From Megamerina dolium (Eukaryota > Arthropoda > Insecta > Diptera > Megamerinidae), in contig OY978527.1 of the NCBI GenBank assembly GCA_963854835.1, positions 27,917,529 to 27,981,528 of the forward strand: DNA of 64,000 nucleotides, given 5' to 3'. Within the stretch, counting starts at the first letter, position 1. Every line of letters begins with the position of its first letter. Under the pieces are notes generated by a model, which saw only the letters and a program-made list of their open reading frames with translations, had not been told where the DNA came from and ran no database searches. Both the position numbers and the translations under genes were made by a program. Positions 37,263 through 51,750 of this stretch are shown here, piece by piece.

Positions 37263-39112
37263 ACTTTTGTAACAACTTTTAAATCAGAATTCCGGAACTG
37301 GCATCATTAATCCTCATTTTTAAATAAATACGAGTACTTTTAAATATGCATATGCATATCAAATTACTTTTAAATTTATAAACATTAATTTTTTCAAAAT
37401 TAAATAGTTCATTTTTTCGTAGTATTTTTTATTTATTTGAAAGGTTTTTTTCTGCATATTCAACCATTGAACATTGATTCATTTATTGCTTAAAGCCATT
37501 TACGCATAAAGTTATACATTCATATTCGTACATAAGTGTTACATACTATGCACGAATACACGTAGGTAGATTGTTTCGCATGTAAAATACAATATATAAG
37601 ATCCACCTGTCAGCAAAGCTTTACGTTTGCGGTGTATATGATAACAATTGTATGTGAATATACTAGTATGTATAGTATACATATATTCATACAATTTATA
37701 GCATTATTTCATATCGCGATATTTTTTATGAATACTTTGTTTTCATTTGTATATATTAAAGTAAATAGCGCTCGAATTTATTACTGTATGTATATGATAT
37801 AGATATAAACATGTAGGGCGGATCAACTTTTCAGTCCACAAAAATTTATATATAGAAAGAAACTACCGATGATTCTAAGTATACTTGCCTAAGAAACGTT
37901 GGTCTAACAGCAATTTTTACATTTCGCATTTTAAATCATATACATCAGACTAGCACTAATGTATAAACAGAATATGCCATATTCAGTCCCGGTCTTCAAA
38001 GGTCCCAAATTATATTCCAAATCAATAGTATAGCAGCATCTTTCATTATATACTTTATATGAGTAGTACCTAACTTTCTGACCTTGAAAATGCTTCAAAA
38101 CCAAAATGGTTTTTCGATTACGATTCACCGACCCTAAATTCTTATTATAAATTGAAATATTCTTATTTGAAGATGAATTCAAAAAGTGTACCTTTACTAC
38201 TACTTAAACATTTTCCACATATGCAATATTAGGGTTCGTAAAATATGTTCCAAATTCGATCAATTTTGAAAGTGCGCTCGAATGGAAACTTTCAGTATAT
38301 AAAACTCGAAGCAATGTTGATATTTCCCATAACAATATGAATCACTCTAATGTAAATATATGAACATATACTATTCCTCAAGTTCACTCAAGCGCAAGGC
38401 CGTGTTATTTTCCAATTGCTATTGGTTTTCATTAAAAGCGAATGAATGTTATTTATTGTAGTGGTTTCTCATTTGAATTACACAGTGAAGCATACTTACT
38501 CGGGGGCGAACCAAACCAACCTCAAAGTTAGCATTTGACTTTAGTAACAAAATCCATAATCTCTTTCTGCTCCACTACGTCAAAAAATTTGTTGACAGTG
38601 GTGTAAAATTTGGCTTTTTCCGTCACCCATAGTAGGTTAAAATGTTCAGAGAAACTAATCCTCGGAAAATTTTAATATAGGTCTTCGAAGACGAGAACTG
38701 TCCTAAATGTAATTTTACTCATGATTTTTCAAATTCTACTTTTTCAAAAATATCCCCCTTCTAGTGGCGCTACTTATTGATGGTTAATTGAAAGGTACAT
38801 CTTTCCCTGACATCCCGCCAAATTTCATGACAATTCGATAAATAGAAGCAGAGATATCCCACCTAAAGTGTCAGTGTGTTTATAGTGTCGGTACAAGAAA
38901 GACGAGTTGGTGTCTCATTTTCCAAAAATGTTCATTTTGTATTTATTTAAGTCCTGTTTGATTTGGGATGCACCTTGTATTGAAAATTTCTTAGATGACA
39001 ATTCACTAAAACATTTCACTATGAACAGCAATTTACTAGATAATTTTCTGTTAAATTAACTGGCGTTTGATAGCAGCTGATTTTCTAAGTGTCGTATATT
39101 GCTACTTTTTTT
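37263..39112. other. Non-coding stretch
   Basis: No gene was recognised. 38760-38830 (TTGAAAGGTACATCTTTCCC) has an inverted counterpart near 46105-46125 (GAAAGATGTACCTTTCAAATG), which hints at an unidentified low-copy repeat. Confidence 0.45.
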
Positions 39113-40704
39113 TATACCCTGCATAATGCAATATGCATGGTATATTCATTTCGGTCAGATGTTTGTGTCCACTTGAAGGAATCTCCGGAGATATAGACAT
39201 GGATATATATTCGTGATCAGCGTCGATTAAATTTTCGATTTAACGATGTCCGTCCGTCCGTCCGTCCGTCCGTCCGTCCGTCCGTCTGTCTGTCACCTGG
39301 CTGGTTCGCACGATAACTTGAGTAAATATTGAGCTATTTCGATGAAATTTGGCATAAGTAATCTATGATCCAAGGGTACGGAGGGGATTGATATTGGGCA
39401 TGATCGGTCAATAACCACGCCCACACCAAGCATTCAAAGCGACTAACCTCGAAATTTTCAAAATCTTTAACTTGCTATAACTCACATAATATACCACTTG
39501 GGACAACAATATTTTGCACATAGAGTTATATTATACTACTATATAACCTCGCCAAAAGTGGGTGAGCCACGCCTACTTTCTAGCGTAGCTCCCATACAAA
39601 GTGTCTGTACTTCTTTTAAATTGAAACTGCTGTAACTTCTACAATATTCTGTCTAGAATAACCATAATTGACACTTAGATTAATATCGTAGTCTGAAATA
39701 ATATGGCAGAAAATCAATGTGCCACACCCACTCCTTTTTGGGTCTCCCATACAAAGTTGCGGAAATTAAAAAAAATGTTACCGGTTATAACTTGCAAACT
39801 ATTCAGCGTAGAATAACGAGATTTAAGGTGTGGATTAGTATTGTACGAGCAACTAGGCTCACAGAAAATGGGCGCACCACGCCCAGTGTTTATCGTAGCC
39901 CCCATACAAATTTTAAATTGAAACAGCTGTAACTTCGGCAATCTTCTGTCTAGAATAACCATAATTGACACTTAAATTAATATCGTAGTCGGCAAAAATC
40001 TGGCAGAAAATCAGTGTGCCACGCCCACTCCTTCATGGGTCTCCCATACAAAGTCGAGTGAATTAAACTAAAATTTTAAGCTCCATAGCTTACAAACCAT
40101 TTAGCCTAGGACAACGAGACTTAGGGTATGGATTAGTATTGTACGAGCAACTAGGCTCACAGAAAATGGGCGCACCACGCCCAGTGTTTATCGTAGCCCC
40201 CATACAAATTTTAAATTAAAACAGCTGTAACTTAGGCAATCTAATGTCTACAATAACCATAATTGACACTTAAATTAATATCGTAGTCGGAAATAATCTG
40301 GCGAAAAATCAGCGTACCACGCCCACTTCTTATTGGGGCTCCCATACAAAGTTGAGGAAATTAAACAAAAATGTTAACCACCATAACTTAGAAACTATTC
40401 AACGTAGGACACCAAATTTAAGGTGTGGATTAACATTGAAAAATTAATTGGATTTACTAGAAAGTGGTAAGCCACGCCCACTTTTTATATAGCTCCCATA
40501 CTAAGCCTCGGAATTATCTTAAAATCCTTTTACTTCGTCAAAGTCAACCATATTTCGGGTGTAAATTAGTAGTATATGCAAAAATTGTTTCTCGAAAAGT
40601 GGAAATAAAAGAAAAGTTGGATATTCGAGTAAACTTTTTATATACAAATCTACATATGCAGGGTATAGTTTGGTCGGCCCCAGCCGACTGTAAGGAGATT
40701 TTTT
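39113..40704 (+). repeat. DINE-1-like repeat
   Basis: Complete family member: TATACCCTGCATAATG hairpin, CCGT run at about 39249-39289 (the longest in the window), subunits with GCCACGCCCAC, and GGTCGGCCCCAGCCGAC plus TGTAAGGAGATTTT. It is closest to the copy at 8691-10575, sharing for example 'TTCTAGCGTAGCTCCCATAC', but has fewer subunits. Confidence 0.7.
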
Positions 40705-40869
40705 ATATTGCTATGGTAACGAGTTACGAAAAAACTACTTTTGAAATTTGCTAAATAGTGATTTGTTACTTCGGTTTTTTGGTACAGTTTACACAAATCA
40801 GATAATCTTTAAATGCTAACCATTATTGATCCGTATATGGGGAGTATAAATAAGTTCGGATACGTTTTG

Positions 40870-41040
40870 ACCTAATTTTTGGTTTCTTCGTAGGAATGAA
40901 AGCACTGTTTTTCTGTGTATCATCGATCGGAACAAGTGGTAATTGGAAGGAGCAATGTCTGGGCTATACGGCTGATGAGGTAGGACTTCCCATTTGAGCG
41001 TTTATAAGTACCTTTTAACGGGACTCGGTACAAAAGTTGA
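40870..41040 (-). pseudogene. Mellifera-type mariner transposase fragment
   Basis: The minus strand reads LKWEVLPHQPYSPDIAPSNYHLFRSMIH, the third catalytic Asp block, followed by a frameshifted remnant of SYEETKNW. It is closely related to the relic at 33.4-37.3 kb. Both flanking parts of the protein are missing. Confidence 0.75.
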
Positions 41041-42403
<1,363 letters not shown>

Positions 42404-42599
42404 CCAAAAATCTTGCGAATTTGTTCCAAGTGTAATTACGCGATCTAAAAGTTCCAACTGTCTAAAATTCAGAAGGCTAGCACTTTGTATGTATACCGAC
42501 TTAGAGAACACAGAAATAATTTAACTGAATGAGAACAGCACTGCTAGATTAAAAAGATTTCTAAAGAATTATAGAAGTCGTTTCAAGCTATAAGTGTTT

Positions 42600-42840
42600 T
42601 CTGTTAGTGGTAGATCGACGGTGAATAGAGCGTAGAGGACTGGTCCCAGCACATTACCTTGGGGAAAAGCCGCTGTTACAGATACGACGTGATGATTTCG
42701 AAGTAATGGAAACCCTATTTAGCTTATACAACAAACTTGGTTGGCGTACTTGATCAAATGTTTGTCTGTCGTCGATAAAAGCTGTAGTGGAATGCGTTTT
42801 TCGCAAAATTGTATATCCGATTTATTTGTTCCGTTGTTGA
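42600..42840 (-). pseudogene. Degenerate jockey-type reverse transcriptase relic
   Basis: The minus strand reads TTAFIDDRQTFDQV (a decayed motif A, compare FLDITQAFDKVW in the intact copy) and AAFPQGNVLGPVLYALFTVDLPL (motif B). The spacing between the two fits RT, with frameshifts between. It is much older than the other LINE copies here and not a recent member of the same family. Confidence 0.7.
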
Positions 42841-44219
42841 ACGCATTTTTCAAAAAATTTGAACTTGATGAATATGTATGTTTGTAGTTACATTTTTAAA
42901 CAATTGTGTGGTATGCTAGTTTTGTGATTTTACAGTTTTTCCTATGACTGTACTTACTTCTTTGTACTGTAAGCTTAAGCGACAATTCGAACAAGTTGAA
43001 TAGATTGATCCTTCAGCTTGATACGAAAAAATGTCATCATTTTTCACATTTATAAATATGTACTATTTGCTTTGCTTGCCACATTCAACACTCTTGCAAG
43101 CTCAAAACATACTCTTACACAGTGAACAAACGACGTCCGTCTTGTACAAATTTACCAATACTCCAAAACACACTTGTATACGCATGTTCACATGCACCTC
43201 AATACATATATACTATATATCTTTTTACAAGCTCGTAACCACATTTACATAACTTCGAACAGACGCACACACACGCACACAGACACACCCAATTACATTT
43301 GATTCAATTTATTTATCGATTACACTTCAATGGTTAAGTGCATGAGAGCGTGTTTCGCTCGGATGTGTGCCAATATGTGATTACCGTCGCACTGATGTAC
43401 ATGTATGGGATTATTGTGTACTGTTTTGTATAAAATAAATGAGCCATTCTGAATTGAAAATATTTTTAATTTTTGTACTTATTTTTCTTTTGTTTGTATT
43501 TGATGGGTTGGTGGTTACAATACAATAACAGAAACAAGTTTACTTTTATAAACATTTTTATATTGTATATTTATTCATATGCATGTTTCATTTGATTATA
43601 TTATTATTATTTTTTTCTTTTAAAAGTTAGTATTATTTAACAGGTTTGATAAAGCCTTAAATTCTCCTCAAAACATCTTAACAATCATAAAGAATAACAT
43701 AATTCAATGTAGAAGGTCCAATTAGTATTTAGAGTTGCCATTATTCTGAAAAATGGAACAAATAGATCGTCGTTGTGACAAATCTTTGAGTGCATTTGGG
43801 GATACCTTTGGTGAAGCGGGCACACTGTTTTTGAACTTTCAAAGACCAACTTTAACAGTTTTGAATACTCAAGATCCATCCATGTGTAGATTTTCTTCAT
43901 GATGATAATGATGTAACATACAATAGTATTTGAATCAAACAAATACGCAAATGTGTCACGTAATATTCAGATTTTTGAATTCAAACTCTCATAAATACAC
44001 ATTGCTTGTCTTAATTTACTAGTAGAAACTACTCGTCGATACTTTTCTAAGGATATAACTTTTGAGATCTTTCTGAGATATGAGTCTTGAAGGGAAATTT
44101 CAAGATTGTAAATTTTAAATATATTTTATTGTTATTTGTTTGAAATATATGTGTGATACGATGTGATACGATTTTAATCTGTTTGATGATTTCATGTCAT
44201 TTATTTTTAAAATGTTTTG
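42841..44219. other. AT-rich non-coding stretch
   Basis: No gene was recognised. There is a short CA-rich segment near 43265-43285. Confidence 0.5.
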
Positions 44220-44450
44220 ATGTGTTGTGTATTGGTGATTCAACAACTGCTTGAGGATTATCTTCCCTCCGTATGCGGCAAATTTTGTTTATTAATGTCA
44301 CCGTTCAGCCAGAAATGAGCTTCATCACTAAACACAATTTTTCGATAAAATTGCTCCATGAACTTCGAGAATAGAATTGTTTTTTTGAAAATAAAATTCC
44401 ACAATTTGGAAGTGTTGTTCTGGTGTTAAACGATTCATGATGAAATATCA
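44220..44450 (-). pseudogene. Mariner transposase relic (DD41D-like), deleted
   Basis: The minus strand starts MNRLTPEQHFQIVEFYFQKN and then jumps to KIVFSDEAHFWLNGDINKQN, the block around the first catalytic Asp. About 100 residues between them are missing. It resembles the element at 51751-53054 (FFSDEAHFSLGGYVNKQN). A stop and a frameshift follow. Confidence 0.7.
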
Positions 44451-45181
44451 TCGCTCTTTACAAGATATGACAGGTATGGAAAATTTACTTTTCAAAATCA
44501 CTAACCGAGACGATTTGTCCATGTATGTCTGTTCGTACTTTAACTACTGCAATTATAATTGGTACTCCAGATTATTTTTGCCAACAAACTGATAAATACG
44601 TGAAAGAGCGGAATCGCCTGAAAACCATGCCTTCATCGCATGCAAAATGTTGCCCAATTCAACATAAAGATGACAGCACTCATCAAAAGAGCTGAGCAAT
44701 GTGTGTGTCTTTGTGCAATGAGCAATGAGCAATGAGTGTGTCTTTGTAAGTATATACAAGTGGCACTTATTCGCCCCGAAGGTCCCTTGTGCCTAGTTTT
44801 TCCAGTACGGTCCTTAGCCGGTTCCGATCAGCATGGTCGTGCTAGTTCGAGAGGTGATGAATTTTCGGGCAGCGTCGAAAATCTGCTGGTAGATGGTGCT
44901 AGACACTGTTTGTCACATATTAAATTCAGATTTAAGCGGATGAAAGCTGTTGGTACATTGGGTTTGCTCATGTTAGACTCTATTTGGACGAGTTAAAGAT
45001 ATCCGTGTGTCGTTGGAAGTAGTATGTAAACCTAAAAGAAATAGAATAAATTTGTTTTATAACTTTTCCTTCAGATCAGTCTTGCGTATGAAGTGGTGAA
45101 TTCATTATTCCATTGACGGATGTGTGAGGCAGTGCATTGTAGTGTAACAAAAACATTTGCTTTTCTTTCGGGTATTCAGGT
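44451..45181. other. Non-coding stretch with a small tandem repeat
   Basis: GAGCAAT is repeated in tandem at about 44694-44732, with GTGTGTCTTTGT on both sides. No gene was recognised. The ORF at 44736-44996 has no family features. Confidence 0.45.
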
Positions 45182-45550
45182 CATAAAAATAAAAATAAAT
45201 ATGTGGCACTTAAAGCCCCAAAGGGCTCATTGGCCGAGCTTCTCTTCCATTACTGTTGTGCGTCTTAAATTTGGACAGTATTAGAATGGACCTACTTATT
45301 TTAGCCGGTTCCGAACGGCAGAACACTTGTGACATCACTTTTTCTGAGCTTTGTCACTGAGTTCTTTTTAGATGATTTTTAATGGCAAGTTGTTACTGTC
45401 GGAAGAATTGCCAATTGCTTGCCGACAGGTGGGTACCGTTCGAAAGAAAACTCTTTTCGATATTAAATTTGTTATGCATCAGCCGGGTATTGAACCACGA
45501 CCTACAGATCAGAAGGCGAACACACTAACCACTGAGCTACGGCACCCATT
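45182..45550 (-). mobile_element. tRNA-derived SINE, full-length copy with TSD
   Basis: A complete copy on the minus strand, flanked by the 7-bp direct repeat TTCAGGT at 45175-45181 and 45551-45557. The A box (TAGCTCAGTGG) and B box (GGTTCAATACCC) are intact. The tail on the minus strand is CACATATTTATTTTTATTTTTATGA. It differs from the 41.9-kb copy by a few substitutions and small indels, so the family has been active fairly recently. Confidence 0.9.
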
Positions 45551-45557
45551 TTCAGGT

Positions 45558-47837
45558 AATACTCGTACAATTTTTGTTCAAAATCGTTTCAAAACTTCTA
45601 AATAGTATACTCCGGTGATCGTCTAACCTGCAGAATGATTTCTTTGTAGACTAAAACATTCAATTCATTAAAAATAATCAAGATTGTCTTTATGCTTGAC
45701 CATTGAAAATTTTGTGGCTTCCAGTTCTCCTCCTTTCGACTTTCATTTCAAACTCTGACATTTTGTTTGATGATCATACTTAAAATACTCATTACCATAA
45801 ACCCATTGCAATAAATTAAAAGTTTCAGTAGTTTTTCAATTTCAACATATAATTTTATATTAGCAATTTGTTCCATAATTACTTTTACGGTGAACTTTAT
45901 GAACGTATTTAGGAAATCATAGTGTAACCCACGAATTCAACCGACTGTCATATAAAACCAGGTACTCACTGATATCCGATTTGTATGAATTTAAGTGCGT
46001 TTGAAACAGTAAGAAATGTTCCTTTTATTCACTTCCAGATGACGTTGCATTTTTTATATAACCCATCATCCGATTTGCTAAGTTCAAGCAGCTTATGAAT
46101 GAGGAAAGATGTACCTTTCAAATGATCTCGTTCATTACTAGATGGCGTTGCACGACAATATTTGCTATTTCACAAACACACCACAACAGGCAGTCACAAT
46201 TTATGGATCGAGTGCCATATAAATATTTATTTGTTAAAAAAATATATATAGCTAAAATAATATAGTTATATTTGTTTGGGAAACTTACCTTATGTAGTTA
46301 ATATAAATGCACACATACACACATACCTATACTGATTTACTCATGTTAATGAAGTTAACTTAATAGCATTTAATGATTATTTCTCATGCTATTTGAAGAT
46401 GAATACATTGAACATAATCACGCCAATGTAATTATACAAAGGTTTCAAATCAATATAAATACCACACGTACTCGTGACACCTATCATATACAAACATTCA
46501 GTTTGATCACATTCTTCTTATATGAGTATGTAATTAATTATTATTAACCACATAGGCATTTATTTGTTCGTTTTTAAAGTAATATAGGTACGTACTTAAA
46601 TATTTTGCATTCAATACGTGTATACTTATTATATTTACTTAGTTATTTTTGCGTTATAATATACCTCACCTACCTTCCTCACCTCTTTTTCGGCTATATG
46701 TAACATTCACAATGGCAATAAAATCGTAAATTGTCAATGAACATGAAATTTAAAATCAAATTTATATTCAAATAGGTAAATTCGTTCAAAACAAAAACCT
46801 TTTTTGTTTCTTATTTACTTTATTTTCTTTTATTCTTTTTTGTACACATACTTGTTCTATGCTTGTATTCTGTTAAAGCCTTAATGAAAGTCTCTTTAAG
46901 AATGTCAGTATGTACATAGCACATATAAAAATGATAATGTATATAAAAGAAGATGAAATGTTCAATAAAAATATGCAAATTAGATACGAATGTTTCAAAG
47001 AAAGTTTATGTTTATTAGAATATTGTGGGTGGTTGAACATTTTTTTGAAGTAAAAATGTTGAAATTTAAAGCGAAAGTGAATGATGGCACCTTATTACAA
47101 TGGATCCTTACGCATTGTTGGGTGTATTAAATTTGCACTGAATAAGAAGCGATTTATTTACGAGCATATTAAATCGTGACTCATGATTCTAGAGATAATT
47201 TTTAGCCACGTGTTTTGAGGTGAGAACGGAATATATATTTCAATGAAGGTATGTGGACAAATATAAGCATTTAATTCAGCTTTATTGTAAGCATACTTGG
47301 CAAAATTTTCAAGATTACTCTCTCTGGTCTTTTGTCATAATCATCGGATCATATTCAACTTTCAAGAACCTCTAATTAATTAAATGAGCTTGCAGTGATC
47401 TGAATAATTGGAGAAGAAGAAGCTGAATTCCTTTGTAGGTTTTGCTGTATGTACAATATGTGAACATTGTCGGGAAGTAATATTATTTTCCGAGTTTTTT
47501 ACCCACATAAATGTTCTTTGTTCCTCCAGAGCACTAGTTTCCAATTTGATTAGGCTCCAGAAGGACTTAGAAAATAATTCCTTTCCAGTCCCATCATAAA
47601 CACTCATAAACACTTTCTTGTGATGAATATTTGGCTTTGCAGCATGTGTTGCATGCTGTCCTGACGCAATTCACTGTTTCCTATGGTTACAATTGTCAGA
47701 CAATATCCACTTTTCGTCTCATAATGATTTTATAAAACTCTTTTTTTTTTTTTGTACCAAGGAAGCAGATTCATACAGATGTCAGCTCTTGAAATTTGTT
47801 TAAAAATGGATTGGTACACCAATAAGCTAACAACCAT
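45558..47837. other. AT-rich non-coding stretch
   Basis: No gene was recognised. Opposed short ORFs at 47.38-47.61 kb overlap and show no family features. Confidence 0.45.
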
Positions 47838-47943
47838 TTCCTCTAATACTGTCCAAAATATAACACACACTACAGTACTGGAAGAGAAGCTCGGCGAAAG
47901 AGTTTTCGAGGGCTATAAGTGCCACATTTATGTATTTTTATAA
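47838..47943 (+). repeat. Diverged SINE 3' end
   Basis: TCTAATACTGTCCAAAATAT, then GGAAGAGAAGCTCGGC and ATAAGTGCCACATTTA, match the 3' third of the local SINE with many substitutions. It is an older, 5'-truncated copy. Confidence 0.75.
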
Positions 47944-48643
47944 AAGCCAAATAAACATTTTTGTTTTAGTGTTAGATGTGATCTCCCGGTCGACATTCGA
48001 AGATTTATGGCAACCCTAAACTAAAGGTCATTTCGCTAAAATATTTCTCAAATATTGTAATACTCTTTTAAAGTATTTGATATGGTATGGTGTTGCTTCG
48101 TCATTGTCGGTGTCAAATAAATCATGTCCACAGAGTACTCTGTTCATAAAGTTACATATTTTTTCTAATTCATTATTTATCTTCGAAGGTCACTGCACAA
48201 ATTAATGTAAAACTTCATATTCTCATTCTCGACACTTCTACGAAACTGTCTAACTTGATATTTCTGTATGACACAAGAATTCGATTATTTCTTTTTTGTT
48301 TTGTTAAGTATAATTGCTGCGAAATATAAATTTAACTTTCACGCTACATAGTTTTGTTTTATAGACATTCGTCCAAACAACAAAGCATGAAATTTTCGCT
48401 TTCTTGCAAATTATCTGTCAAAAATACCGGTCTTCCACTAACTTCTCAAATTATTCTCATGACTAATGACTTAGTTGGCTCCCTTGAAACGTCGAAATCC
48501 CATAAAATGTTTAAAGAATTAGACAGAACCAATTGGCTGCCTCTCTATAAAAAAGTTTTATTGATATGATCACTATCGAAAACTACGGTCCTCATATGCA
48601 TAATGATTTCAAAAATTTTATTTTCTAACGTACACTGCATTTT
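47944..48643. other. Non-coding stretch
   Basis: No gene was recognised. The ORF at 48354-48569 is not supported by any motif. Confidence 0.45.
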
Positions 48644-49700
48644 TATACCCTGCATAATGCAATATGCAAGGTATATTCATTTCGGTCAGATGTTTGTGTC
48701 CACTTGAAGGAATCTCCGGAGATATAGACATAGATATATATTCGTGATCAGCGTCGATTAAATTTTCGATTTAACGATGTCCGTCGTCCGTCCGTCCGTC
48801 CGTCCGTCCGTCCGTCTGTCTGTCACCTGGCTGGTTCGCACGATAACTTGAGTAAATATTGAGCTATTTTGACGAAATTTGGCATAAGTAACCTTTGATC
48901 CAAGGGTACAGAGGGGATTGATATTGGGCATGATCGGTCAATAACCACGCCCACACCAAGCATTCAAAGCGACTAACCTCGGAATTTTCAAAATATTTAA
49001 CTTGCTATAACTCACATAATATACCACTTGGGACAACAATATTTGGCACATGGAGTTATGTTATACTACTTTATAACCTCGCCAAAAGTGGATGAGCCAT
49101 GCCTACTTTTTAGCGTAGCTCTCATACAAAGTGTCTGTACTTGTGTTAAATTGAAACAGCTGTAACTTCTACAATATTCTGTCCAGAATAACCATATTTG
49201 ACACTTAGATTAACATGGTAGTCGGAAATAATCTGGCAGAAAATCAGTGTGCCACGCCCACTCCTTCATAGGTCTCCCATACAAAGTCGAGGGAATTAAA
49301 CTAAAACTTTTAAGCTCCATAACTTACAAACCATTTAGCGTAGGACAACCAAAGTTAAGGTGTGGATTGATATTGAAAAATTAATTAGATATACCATAAT
49401 AAGATACGTCACGCCCACTTTTTATATAGCTTGCGTGCAAAGTCTCGGATTTATCTTAAACATTAAAACACCCATAACTTACTAATTAATACGCCTAGGT
49501 CAACCCATTGCAACCTATGTAGTTTAGTATTATAGGCAGAAATTGATCCTCCAAAATTGATGAGGTACGCCTGCTTCTTAATGTAGGTCCTATACAAAGT
49601 AGTGGAAGGAAAGGATGGATATACGAGCAAACTTTTTATATATACCTCTACATATGCAGGGTATAATTTGGTCGGCCCCAGCCGACTGTAAGGAGATTTT
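48644..49700 (+). repeat. DINE-1-like repeat, short copy
   Basis: Has both termini (TATACCCTGCATAATG hairpin, and GGTCGGCCCCAGCCGAC with TGTAAGGAGATTTT) and a CCGT run at about 48786-48815, but only the outer subunits. At 1.06 kb it is the shortest complete copy. Its ends match the copy at 4518-6576 closely (for example 'GTCCGTCGTCCGTCC' in both). Confidence 0.7.
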
Positions 49701-51748
49701 CCTATTATATATTCGTACTATATATATCAATTATTAATTTTTCAGTTAATCTTGCATACTATACACATCTTGAAAATCATACAATACTTTCTTGCTAATA
49801 AACCTCATCAGCACTTCAAATACATCTTTATAATAATTGGTGCACGTTCCTATCATAATTTGTGATATTTTCAACAATACGTTGAACACTAATCCTTAAG
49901 CATTATGCTCGTACGAACACTTGTAGTACATGTAGAACATGTTTGCAGGAAGTCAGCGCATTTTTATTTGATTTTTGTGGTTGTAATATACATATATTTT
50001 CTATAATAATTTTTTCGATTGGATTTGATATCCATTCATACATTATACATACTTAAATAAATATATATCTTTGTACATACATATGTATACTAGTATGTCT
50101 GCGCTGTATGTCTTGTGAAAATAAATAAATATTGTAAATCAATATTTATATATATCTAAAAGAGATGCCATATTGTGCGAAATTCATTTGGAGCTATTTT
50201 ATATATTAATTTGCAATAATATGTAATGCGTTGATATCAATAGCTCTCTAGACTAGAAATTGCTCAAATTCCAGTTGAAAAATATCGAACAAATACAGAC
50301 TGTACATTAGATAAACATATGGCATGACCATTACTACTTGGAAATCGATCTTAAATGAATGTGGCTTTGACTGCTATATAATACTATGCACTATATGCCT
50401 CATACAAGATTTAACCATCATTGCTATATATGGGATACATAGCACCATACAGCAAATTTTGTGACATGGTCTGCAGGGTGGATGCATTTTTCGAATGTAT
50501 TCATAGTGCATTTATAGAGTGATGGTCAAGGTTCATTTAACATAACATTCATGGTTATTATTATTATTTTCAAGTAATGACATATTTGCGATCTAGCATT
50601 GTTGAGGTGAAATAATGTCCTTGCGTTTGATGAATTCTGACGTTTTTCCCCAAAAGATATATTCACGTCATCTAATAGCTGACAAACACCACTCCGATCC
50701 TTTTTTATGCGGTGGAAGCTTCAAAAATAAGACACCCTATTAATGTTGATGCAGTTGATGAGGTCAACTTTGGGCTCATGAATGACCAAAATACCGAGCA
50801 TGCTCATGAATTCCAGCTTCCAGCTCCCTATATGGTGGTAATTGTCGTATGTGTATACCTGAGATGTAACGATTGTCATTGCCTGTATTTCATCGTTATA
50901 AATCTCAGTTGAAGAGTAACATCAACATTTCTAGCACGAAATTTGAAGTTAGTACTGTGATAGTCAAAATCTATAGCACTTAAAACATTACCATGGTGGA
51001 AGTAGTAGATTTTCACAGCTGAACTGGGTTTAGATTTTTACTGAGTTATTGAATCTAAGTTGAAACTTAGTTAAATTTGTACTGTAAACATTTTGTTCCT
51101 TCGTTTGGAAGGAACAAAATGAGCCGTTTTGAGCCGGTGGCTTTTTTAGATAATATTTGAGTTTGGTCATTTACCACTATATATGTATATATGCATTTCA
51201 GGACTGTTACACGTATTGAAATGTTATAAATTTCATATCAAGAGAAAACAAGCAATTGGTTAATGTCACCAAGGAAGGGGAATAATATGTTGCAAATTTC
51301 ATAAATAATATTATATGGCAACGCTATTAAATTCTTCGGTAAATACCTTATTTAATGCGTGAAAAACTTTTATTTATTTTCATTATTTTTAAATCTTACT
51401 TCCATATGTATGTATTTTTTTTATAAAACTTTTCGATTTGATTTCAAAAAGTTGCGCAGAAACATATACCTGCTATGGTATAAGCTTAAGTATCCAAAGT
51501 GTAAGTAAAACCACAAGGCTATATATGGAAAAGTATGTACGTTTTCGGTTGCCTGTATAAGGGAACTTATTTACTTGTGGATTTGAGATTTAAAAGCGTA
51601 CGTAAGTATGTACATATGTGCAAGTGTAGTTCGCACAAAGTCAATGAAATCAGAATTTTTTATAGAGCTACTCGTAATAGTAAGTATTGTAGTTATATTG
51701 AGAAGTGTGGTTATACGTGTACACATAACATAATGGTAGAATTGTACA
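49701..51748. other. AT-rich non-coding stretch
   Basis: No gene was recognised. It contains the hairpin at 51090-51120. The ORFs at 50712-50912 and 51535-51792 show no family features. Confidence 0.45.
51090..51120. other. Perfect 13-bp hairpin
   Basis: ATTTTGTTCCTTC (51090-51102) and GAAGGAACAAAAT (51108-51120) are exact inverted repeats around a 5-base loop. A short direct repeat, TGAGCCG, follows at 51121-51139. The function is unknown. Confidence 0.6.
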
Positions 51749-51750
51749 TA

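Noticed and set aside
44760..44840. Possible diverged SINE (GTGGCACTTAT, AGCCGGTTCCGA)
   Set aside because: Two short matching words only, with spacing unlike the full copies.
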